A DNA stretch of 64,000 nt from Collimonas sp. OK607. GTDB taxonomy: Bacteria; Pseudomonadota; Gammaproteobacteria; Burkholderiales; Burkholderiaceae_D. The position numbers and the translations under genes were made by a program. Below, piece by piece: positions 57,964-64,000 of this stretch. The stretch is taken from assembly GCF_900111995.1 (NCBI RefSeq), contig NZ_FOKF01000013.1, positions 1 through 64,000 of the forward strand, written 5' to 3'. The notes under the pieces are model-generated. The model was not told where the DNA came from and did no database searches. It saw only the letters and a list, made by a program, of their open reading frames with translations. How positions within the stretch are numbered: position 1 is the stretch's first letter; each line of letters opens with the position of its first letter.

Positions 57964-60273
57964 TCAGTTATCGTTGTACGGATAGGACGAACGCGGGATG
58001 CTGGTGGGCTCTTTCAAGCCGATGCCAACAAAGCCGCGCACGCCGGAACTATTGCGCCATTTCTCGAAGCGACGTGCTAATAGCGCATCCGAGAATCGGC
58101 GCATCGCGCCCAAAAATTCGCCGTTGGCCTCGGCCCACTGCTTCCAGTCGTTAAAAAGCTCAAAGGTCAGCGCCTTGGCGTTGCTGTGCAAAACACACCG
58201 ATCTTCGATCCAGCGACCCATGGCATCCTCTGCTTCGAAATACTCTTCAGTGGCATCCATCACGCTTTGCGGCTGTTTGAGGCCGGTCCGCTGCCACAGC
58301 AGACAACCCTCCAGGGCCCAGGCCAAGATGCCATCGCGCTCCTGGAGCAGTTTCTCGGTGAGCTTGCCGTCCCGTCGCTCTGGCGGAATCGTTACCGTGA
58401 ATGGGATCAGGTGCAGCCGCCGCTTCATGGCCTCGTCCACGTTGCGAATGGACGGTTTGTGGTTGCCGGCAATGACCAGCTTGAAGTGCGGCGTGTAGTC
58501 GAAGAAGTCCTGACGCATGAAGCGTGCGGACACCTTGTCGCCACCCGTGATCGTCTTGATCTTGGATTCGTTCCAACGCCGCCCCTGTTCGGTCTCGATC
58601 GACGCGACAAAGCGCGCGCCACGCAAACCAGCCAGATCGGTAGGATGCCGGTCCGAACGGGTTTCCATGAACGTGTCCATCGGCGCGTTGGCGGCATAGT
58701 CCCCGAGGATGGTGGCGATCACATTGACGAACACTGACTTGCCGTTGGCCCCGGTGCCGTACAAAAAGAACAACGCGTGCTCACTAGTCACTCCGGTCAG
58801 GCAGTAGCCCACCATGCGCTGCAGATAGACCATGAGTTCCGCATCGCCGCCGGTCACGTCCGACAGAAAGCCGCGCCATGTCGGACAGTGGCCCTGGGGC
58901 AAAGCGGTGCAGACCTTGGTCATGCGGTCGGCCCGATTGTGAGTGCGAATCACGCCGCTGCGTAGATCGACGACACCGCTGGGCGTGTTCAAGAGCCAGA
59001 CATCGGCGTCCCAGTGCTCGGCCATCGAGGCGTGCTTTGGGTCGCTGCGTGCGATGCGCTCCACGGCGCTGATGGTGGAGGAGCTGGCCAGTCGCGCACG
59101 CAGACGCGGCGTGTCGGCTTTAAGGGACGCGGCCCGGCAGATGTTGCGCGACAGGTGCTGGATGTAGAGTAACTGATCCGGATTCCAGCGGATCCCGGTC
59201 CACACCAGCCATTTTCCCCATTGGGCACAGTAGCGCCAGTCCTCACCATAGCGGAGTGTGAAGGCCGTGGCCAGCCCGTCCTCGGTCGTCCAGTCGAGCC
59301 CTCCCACCAGGTCGTCGTCGAGGGAGGCTTCTGTCTGACGTGCAACGGGGACACGATCACCTGCAAGCAGGAAGCCCTGGACGTCGAACCCTTGCGCGAT
59401 GGCATCTGCCGCATCCCAGCCGCCCGGCTTTTCTGCTGGCGGATAGAGGATGCTGCAGGACTGTGCGCCAGCGGCCAAGATCGCCTGAGATGCACGGTCG
59501 GCGTAGTCCCAGCCCGGCTTATCACGGTCCGGCCAGATCAGTACGATCTTTCTTTCTAGTGGCGACCAGTCAGTTTTGTCGGATGGCGCGTTGGCCCCGT
59601 GCATGGCCGTGGTGGCGCAGATGCTCAGGTCAATCAGCGCCTGAGCGCATTTCTCGCCCTCAACCAAAATCACTTGGTTCGCTTGCGCGATGCCCGGCTG
59701 GTTGTACAGTGGTCGTGGATCCGGCGGCGCCATCTTGCGGCGCTTCGCATCCCAAGGTCGGAACTCCTTGCCCCGACCGGGTGGGTCGTAGCGATAGACC
59801 ACGGCGATCAATTTACCGTTGATGTCCAGATAGTCCCACTTGGCGGTGGCCTGTCCGAGATCATCGACCGGCGCTTCGCGTTTGACTTTGCGTACTGATA
59901 TCGATGGAACTCGACCCAGCAGATCGCCGGCGTGTTGCAGCACCTTGGCGAAATCAGTGTGCACGTCGGCAGCCATCTGCCGTGCAATCAAATCAAAAAT
60001 ATCGCCGCCATCGCCGGTCGCGCGATCGGTCCATAAACCCGCTTTTTGACCGTCGAGCACGATTTCTAGACTGTCTCCCGGACTGCCCAAGATGTCACCG
60101 ATATGGAATTTATAGCGACGCTTTTTGCCTGCCGGAAACAGAGTGAACAACACCGGTTCGAGCCGAGCCAAGAGCGCGGTGCGAATCTCTTCGCGCTCTG
60201 CACTGCGGTCGACTGCGACCGGCGAGGCACAATCGTTGAAATCCAATGGGCCTCGGTTTTCTTGTTCAGTCAT
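57964..60273 (-). CDS. Phage/plasmid primase-helicase, P4/D5 type
   Basis: 769 aa. The N-terminal region has a CHC2/DUF927-like part, then a toprim-type VILVEGEKCAQALIDL (about 215-230) and a D5_N linker. The C-terminal SF3 helicase has Walker A LYGTGANGKSVFV (about 505-518), and IETEQGRRWNESKIK and KLVIAGNHKPSIRNVDEAMKRR motifs. It primes and unwinds phage DNA. The start overlaps the stop of a 42-aa ORF. Confidence 0.9.
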   Translation of the reverse strand: MTEQENRGPLDFNDCASPVAVDRSAEREEIRTALLARLEPVLFTLFPAGKKRRYKFHIGDILGSPGDSLEIVLDGQKAGLWTDRATGDGGDIFDLIARQMAADVHTDFAKVLQHAGDLLGRVPSISVRKVKREAPVDDLGQATAKWDYLDINGKLIAVVYRYDPPGRGKEFRPWDAKRRKMAPPDPRPLYNQPGIAQANQVILVEGEKCAQALIDLSICATTAMHGANAPSDKTDWSPLERKIVLIWPDRDKPGWDYADRASQAILAAGAQSCSILYPPAEKPGGWDAADAIAQGFDVQGFLLAGDRVPVARQTEASLDDDLVGGLDWTTEDGLATAFTLRYGEDWRYCAQWGKWLVWTGIRWNPDQLLYIQHLSRNICRAASLKADTPRLRARLASSSTISAVERIARSDPKHASMAEHWDADVWLLNTPSGVVDLRSGVIRTHNRADRMTKVCTALPQGHCPTWRGFLSDVTGGDAELMVYLQRMVGYCLTGVTSEHALFFLYGTGANGKSVFVNVIATILGDYAANAPMDTFMETRSDRHPTDLAGLRGARFVASIETEQGRRWNESKIKTITGGDKVSARFMRQDFFDYTPHFKLVIAGNHKPSIRNVDEAMKRRLHLIPFTVTIPPERRDGKLTEKLLQERDGILAWALEGCLLWQRTGLKQPQSVMDATEEYFEAEDAMGRWIEDRCVLHSNAKALTFELFNDWKQWAEANGEFLGAMRRFSDALLARRFEKWRNSSGVRGFVGIGLKEPTSIPRSSYPYNDN

Positions 60274-60394
60274 CGGATACCTCCTGCGCCGTGTTGGTCA
60301 GGTCGTGCATCGGCCGATTCATCGTGTAGGTCGCTTCGTGGGCATCGACAAACGGCCCGTTCGTCGCCACAGACGGTGTTGTCATTGTTTTCAT
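60266..60394 (-). CDS. Tiny ORF between nuclease and primase (42 aa)
   Basis: ATG at 60394 (overlapping the nuclease stop, ATGA), ending in TGA at 60268-60266. The sequence is MKTMTTPSVATNGPFVDA and so on, with no recognisable motif. It fills the only gap between two early genes and overlaps both, so it is probably translated; the ribosome site of the primase (GGAGG, 60281-60285) lies inside it. Confidence 0.5.
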   Translation of the reverse strand: MKTMTTPSVATNGPFVDAHEATYTMNRPMHDLTNTAQEVSDD

Positions 60395-61128
60395 GGAGCA
60401 GTTCTCCAGCAACGATCTGCCCACACGCAGAACTTGCATTCAAAATGGGTGGAGTCGGTGAACGAGCGGGGTAGCAGGTCACCCGATTCAGTGGCGGTGA
60501 TCACGCGTGCCGCGCGGTCCGACATGCGCTGCGCCAGTCCCGCATCAAACGGAATCAACTCGGCGTAGATTTCCATCGTGTCTGCGTTCACCGCTGTGAA
60601 CAGTGCAGGGTGCTCGTGCAACTCCAGGTAGCTCTGGTACAGCGCAATCTGTGCGGCATAGATGGGCTTCGATACGGCCAACTTGTGCTTCTCCACATCG
60701 CGCCACGACTTGGCTCCGAGACACTTGTTTTCCCAAAGCGATGGGTAGGCAAAGCCGTCTGGGCCACCGATCAGTACGCCATCGACGTGACCGCGCAGCC
60801 GCCCGCCTGCGACTGAGAAACCAAACTGGCGGCCATCGGCATCCTCAGTTTTGAGGATGAATCCAGCCAGCCGAAGCCAGCGGATCACCATGTCCTCGGT
60901 GCGATGGCCGCGCTCGAAGATGCGCAGCAACCGTCCCGAAAAACCTTTGCGGTGATCGACCGGCGCCTTCGCATATTCGTATTGCAGTTGGCGCTCGCAG
61001 GCAGCACCCAGGCGCGATGCGCCCAGGTATTCACGCGGGGCCGTGGCATCCCGCTCGGTTTCCAGCGCCTGGTCAAACAGTGCCTGGAGCCGGCCCGAAA
61101 GACTTGCCGTTGCATTGAAATCGATCAT
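60391..61128 (-). CDS. PD-(D/E)XK nuclease (Cas4/RecB-like)
   Basis: 245 aa. GASRLGAACERQLQYEYA at the front, the acidic core GHVDGVLIGGPDGFAYPSLWENKCLG (with E-N-K as the E-x-K position) and a C-terminal cysteine cluster FECKFCVWADRC, as in Cas4/RecB-type exonucleases with an iron-sulfur site. It processes ends for phage recombination. Overlaps both neighbours by 4 bases. Confidence 0.85.
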   Translation of the reverse strand: MIDFNATASLSGRLQALFDQALETERDATAPREYLGASRLGAACERQLQYEYAKAPVDHRKGFSGRLLRIFERGHRTEDMVIRWLRLAGFILKTEDADGRQFGFSVAGGRLRGHVDGVLIGGPDGFAYPSLWENKCLGAKSWRDVEKHKLAVSKPIYAAQIALYQSYLELHEHPALFTAVNADTMEIYAELIPFDAGLAQRMSDRAARVITATESGDLLPRSFTDSTHFECKFCVWADRCWRTAP

Positions 61129-61616
61129 GGCTTGGTCTCCCAGAGCCGGTCATCCTCGAGGTCCGCGAAAGAATCCGCAGTTGGCGGCATGATGGGATCG
61201 CTGATCGGCGCCGTTCCCAGCATGTGCACCGGCGGATATTTGCTGCGCTCGTGCTGCGCAGCCATTTCATCCACGTAGGCGGTGACGATGGCCTCGATCA
61301 CTGACAAGGCATCGACTTCCGAGTAAGCCCCGAGGGGTTTGTCGAAGCCGATCGCGCTGGCCGCCTCTCCGAAGAATTTGAGGCACGTGCGCATGGCTGC
61401 TTTTTCCAGGGGGGTGGCATCAACCATGGCAGCCTCTGGCGACAAGCCCTTGTTGAGCGCGTGGCTCCACGTCCCATACAGTTTGTGGAATGCGTTCTGG
61501 CACCGGCGTGAGCAGAACACCCAATCGACGGGGTAGCGTCGGGGATCTCCGCAGCGGTAACGGTTGTCGCTGCAACCCAGGCCCCGCGCCTGACGTGAGC
61601 AGATCCAGCATTTCAT
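61125..61616 (-). CDS. DUF6511 zinc-finger phage protein
   Basis: 163 aa. MKCWICSRQARGLGCSDNRYRCGDPRRYPVDWVFCSRRCQNAF, with CxxC and CSRRC pairs as a zinc binder, is the DUF6511 signature. Function unknown; probably a DNA- or RNA-binding early gene. GAGGAG precedes the ATG. Confidence 0.83.
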   Translation of the reverse strand: MKCWICSRQARGLGCSDNRYRCGDPRRYPVDWVFCSRRCQNAFHKLYGTWSHALNKGLSPEAAMVDATPLEKAAMRTCLKFFGEAASAIGFDKPLGAYSEVDALSVIEAIVTAYVDEMAAQHERSKYPPVHMLGTAPISDPIMPPTADSFADLEDDRLWETKP

Positions 61617-61628
61617 GACTGCTCCTCA

Positions 61629-62273
61629 TCACTGCGCCCACGATGGCTTGCCCGTCGCGGCCGGCAGGGCAGGCCGTGCCGGTGCGGCATAGACTGGCGC
61701 AGCCTGCGCCGGAGCACCGGAATTACCTCCACCGGTCCCACCCTTGGACACACTCCCCATCAGGACAGCGTAGTCCTTGTGATCGGGCTCGATCGCGATC
61801 TTGACGACATTGCGATCCTCGCCCTTGGCATCCTTCTCCACATCGACGCGGGCGATGAACTCGATCCCGTCCAGATCAGCGAAGCTGTTGATGCGGCGCG
61901 CGGCCGCCGCCTGCGGCGTGTTGTCCTGCGGGTGGACATTGCGCGCGCTGTTGAGCGCGGCGCGGATGAAGCTGCGACCCATCTGGCCCCAGGTCGGCCC
62001 CTTCTTGGAATGCAGTCCGATGTTCGACCACATCTTGCGTTTGGCGAACGGGCCGCAGGTGACGACAAACTCACAAGCGAGATACACTGCGCCAGTCTCA
62101 AAGGACTCGGTGGCATAGCCGCCAGTCCACCCTTGGCTGTGGTCGTCATGACCACCGGGTTTGATGGTCATGCGCAGTGGCACGATGGTGCCCTTGGGAA
62201 TCAGGTCGAATGCACCATGCTGGGCTTCGGCATCATTGAAATCGTTCCAGTTGCTCGGTGTTTGGTTGTTCAT
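61629..62273 (-). CDS. Candidate ssDNA-binding protein (214 aa)
   Basis: An oligosaccharide-binding-like core (KGTIVPLRMTIKPGGHDDH, AVYLACEFVVTCGPFAKRKMW, and GIEFIARVDVEKDAKGEDRNV) is followed by a glycine/alanine/proline-rich tail that ends PSWAQ. That layout (core domain plus flexible tail) is like phage single-strand binding proteins, and it sits next to a Sak4-like annealing ATPase. The assignment is by fold and neighbourhood. Confidence 0.6.
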   Translation of the reverse strand: MNNQTPSNWNDFNDAEAQHGAFDLIPKGTIVPLRMTIKPGGHDDHSQGWTGGYATESFETGAVYLACEFVVTCGPFAKRKMWSNIGLHSKKGPTWGQMGRSFIRAALNSARNVHPQDNTPQAAAARRINSFADLDGIEFIARVDVEKDAKGEDRNVVKIAIEPDHKDYAVLMGSVSKGGTGGGNSGAPAQAAPVYAAPARPALPAATGKPSWAQ

Positions 62274-62283
62274 GAGATGTCCT

Positions 62284-63120
62284 TTAAATTGATGGGTCCT
62301 GCTGTGCCGGCAGGTCTTGGTCCTTGTCTTGGCCCAGGCACTTGGCGATCAGTTTTCCGAGGTGGGGCTCCTCGATGGCTTCCAGCCGGCCGCTGCGGTC
62401 CTTGGATGGATAGCCAAACGGGTTGTCTGCGCGGGTGACAAAACCCCGGTAGCTGGTACCGTCATCGGCCTTGAGGATCGCCAGCGTCACGACCTCATCA
62501 AGGACACCGGGCAGCTCCAGCGCGGTCTTGCTGCCTTCCAGTTGCAACTGGTAAAAGCGCCGGTTGAAGTCGTCGGTTTTCTCTTCCAGGATGGCGACGT
62601 AGATGACGTGCTTGTCCCGCACGTGCTGCAGGTGCGTAAGCGCCGTAATCATTTCCTGCCCCAGCAGGCCATACGCACCCCGGTTGTCGGGTTTGCCGGT
62701 CTTCTCGCTGAAGGCCTGCGGCTGGGTCTTGCACCAGGCAAAGCACAATCGCGAGAGGACCGTCAGGCTGTCGACGAAGTAGGTGTCGTACTTGGCCAGC
62801 TGCGCCGGGTCCCCGAATTTGGTGCAGACGTGCTGGAAATGCGGTTCGGAGAACGCCTGTTCGGCACTGGCGGTGGGCATGGGCCCGGCCAGGAATACCA
62901 CCAGATCACGGAACTCCGGCCAGGTGCGCGGGCGCACCGTGTCACCGGGCCAGTCCCGCACCGACAGGTCGCCGGCCTCGAGGTCGACGAACAGGGTGGT
63001 GTCGGCAGGCAGTGTTTTGAGCTGGGTGGTTTTACCCACGCCCGGGAATCCGACCAGTCCGACCTTGGCGCTGTGGCGTTCCTTGAGCCGTTCTTCGGCG
63101 GAGATGATTGGCAGTGCCAT
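62284..63120 (-). CDS. Sak4-like RecA-fold ATPase
   Basis: 278 aa. Walker A GFPGVGKTTQL (about 25-35), Walker B-type YDTYFVDSLTVLSRL, and HVIYVAILEEKTDD are the Sak4/phage RecA-like pattern. It works with a single-strand binding protein in phage annealing recombination. The ATG overlaps the antirepressor stop (TGATG). Confidence 0.83.
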   Translation of the reverse strand: MALPIISAEERLKERHSAKVGLVGFPGVGKTTQLKTLPADTTLFVDLEAGDLSVRDWPGDTVRPRTWPEFRDLVVFLAGPMPTASAEQAFSEPHFQHVCTKFGDPAQLAKYDTYFVDSLTVLSRLCFAWCKTQPQAFSEKTGKPDNRGAYGLLGQEMITALTHLQHVRDKHVIYVAILEEKTDDFNRRFYQLQLEGSKTALELPGVLDEVVTLAILKADDGTSYRGFVTRADNPFGYPSKDRSGRLEAIEEPHLGKLIAKCLGQDKDQDLPAQQDPSI

Positions 63121-63869
63121 CACGCCACCTCGCGAATCAGCTCAGTCACGGCCGGGTTCCAGAGGATCTGGTAGCCGGAGTGCCCGTTGCGCGAGAATGG
63201 CAGTGCCTCGGCCCACTGCTGGCCGGCATCCGTCAACTCCCAATCATCGCGGTCGTTTTTGAACTGAAATCCCAGGGTCTGCAAGCGCGTATTGATGGCG
63301 CGCGCCGACATACCGACCCGTTCGCCCACTTGGGTGGGGTTGAGGCTGCAGATCGGTTCATTAGCCGCTGGCAGCACTTTGCGCAAGGACTCGACCGCCA
63401 GACCGGTGTTGTCATGGATCACGGTCAGGGTTGCTGCCATTGCGATACCGGGTTTGACGCCAGGCACCCGGGCAATTGCTTCGCCGATGGACAGGATGGC
63501 GTTGACTTTGTCGTGCGTCGGCGTTGGCAGGGCTGCAATCGGCCCGCCCGGCGCATACGATCCGGTCTTGCGGATCGATGGCAGAACGTCGTGGGTGACC
63601 CAGCGCTTGAACCGCTTGGCTTCAGGTTTGCGGCTGCCAAGCACCAGATTGAAGAGCCCAGACTCGTTGACCACGGTCATATCCTGCGGCCCACCGGGGG
63701 TGTGAATTGAATTCACACCCTTTTCGTCATCATCAAGGCGCTCCAGAGCTTTGCGATCGAGGCTCAAGGTAGACAACACGTCGGCTGCGACAAACATCGG
63801 TTCGCCGTTGTCATCCATGCAGACGCGCACGTTGTGGGTCTCGAAATTGAAAGCGACGAGTTGATTCAT
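63120..63869 (-). CDS. BRO-domain antirepressor-like protein
   Basis: 249 aa. The N-terminal BRO-N domain (NFETHNVRVCMDDNGEPMFVAADVL; NESGLFNLVLGSRKPEAKRFKRWVTHDVLPSIRKTGSY) is followed by a C-terminal winged helix (ALVGERVGMSARAINTRLQTLGF-type). Such proteins relieve repression in lambdoid prophages. GGAGGTGA before the ATG is a strong ribosome site. Confidence 0.87.
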   Translation of the reverse strand: MNQLVAFNFETHNVRVCMDDNGEPMFVAADVLSTLSLDRKALERLDDDEKGVNSIHTPGGPQDMTVVNESGLFNLVLGSRKPEAKRFKRWVTHDVLPSIRKTGSYAPGGPIAALPTPTHDKVNAILSIGEAIARVPGVKPGIAMAATLTVIHDNTGLAVESLRKVLPAANEPICSLNPTQVGERVGMSARAINTRLQTLGFQFKNDRDDWELTDAGQQWAEALPFSRNGHSGYQILWNPAVTELIREVA

Positions 63870-64000
63870 TTCGTCACCTCCGCAGCGATTGCGCCGATGG
63901 TGTCTGCGCCGAGGCAGCCGCGATCACGAGCAAGGGTGTAGAGGTTTTCCAGTGCGCTGCGGCGGCGGTAGATGACGCTGCCCTCTACGCTGAGCGTCTG
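63866..64000 (-). CDS. Partial phage early gene at the right edge
   Basis: The last 44 codons of a frame entering from the right, ending in TGA at 63868-63866 and overlapping the antirepressor start (ATGA). It reads SVIYRRRSALENLYTLAR then DTIGAIAAEVTK. No family can be named from this fragment. Confidence 0.65.
   Translation of the reverse strand, partial: QTLSVEGSVIYRRRSALENLYTLARDRGCLGADTIGAIAAEVTK

Larger units (their letters stand above)
33100..64000 (-). mobile_element. Tailed-phage prophage, siphovirus type (incomplete at right edge)
   Basis: About 31 kb of phage genes in a nearly continuous minus-strand order from early functions (right) to lysis (left). Head genes are HK97-type with a P27-family small terminase. 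The tail-tip module DUF2460, DUF2163, NlpC/P60 and hub resembles the gene transfer agent of Rhodobacter. No integrase, repressor or attachment repeat is in the window, so the right boundary lies beyond 64000; the left boundary near 33.0-33.1 kb is inferred from gene content. The large terminase carries an in-frame stop codon. Confidence 0.93.

Noticed and set aside
1-64000. CRISPR arrays
   Set aside because: No regularly spaced direct repeats of 24-37 bases with unique spacers were seen; the repeats found are tandem coding repeats or hairpins.

Overview
The window looks like chromosome of a betaproteobacterium, probably Burkholderiales and near Oxalobacteraceae. I judge this from the 5S rRNA, the chromosomal gene content and the base composition; no database search was possible. 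It has three parts: a core-like segment (1-11.1 kb), an accessory island (about 11.2-33 kb) and a prophage entered from its lysis end (about 33.1 kb to beyond the right edge).

Core-like segment. The window opens at the end of a ribosomal RNA operon: the last bases of 23S, a processing stem, 5S and a terminator, followed by a 116-bp hairpin-type dispersed repeat. Next come a patatin-like lipase, a GNAT acetyltransferase, a barstar-like inhibitor, a two-domain chromate transporter and a periplasmic amino-acid-type binding protein. A cyclic-di-GMP group follows: a membrane diguanylate cyclase with a GGEEF site and I-site, a YcgR-type PilZ flagellar brake, and an MHYT-GGDEF-EAL protein preceded by a 20-codon overlapping leader ORF. 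An ammonium transporter carries a sigma-54 promoter and two NtrC-like operators.

Accessory island. Its left edge is scarred by a frameshifted efflux outer-membrane pseudogene and a duplicated 66-bp hairpin repeat. It holds a DUF2726 protein, a tiny three-repeat cysteine protein, an unknown 262-aa protein, a ScoMcrA-like HNH restriction enzyme and a DUF6884 protein. A cassette of a CxxC-type small protein, a serine recombinase and two ParB/RepB-like proteins follows. The centrepiece is a tightly coupled six-gene operon: HTH regulator, DUF499 ATPase, short PglZ protein, DUF1156 DNA methylase, an unknown 166-aa protein and an SNF2 helicase. By composition it is a BREX-like defence system, nearest in parts list to type 3 but different in order and in its small subunits. 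Two uncharacterised genes and a DUF488 gene follow it.

Prophage. Nearly everything is on the minus strand and is read right to left: antirepressor, Sak4-like ATPase, ssDNA-binding candidate, PD-(D/E)XK nuclease, primase-helicase, RuvC-like resolvase, ParB-methyltransferase fusion, terminase, HK97-type portal/protease/capsid, connectors, tail tube, a G/GT tail chaperone pair with a classical A AAA AAC slippery site, tape measure, a gene-transfer-agent-like tail-tip module (DUF2460, DUF2163, NlpC/P60, hub protein), tail-fibre-type proteins, and a lysis cassette. The large terminase has an in-frame TAA, so the prophage may be defective. One plus-strand gene (54543-55208) sits in the late/early boundary like a moron. 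Four hairpins with U-tracts lie 13-20 nt upstream of four phage start codons. No integrase or attachment site was found in the window.
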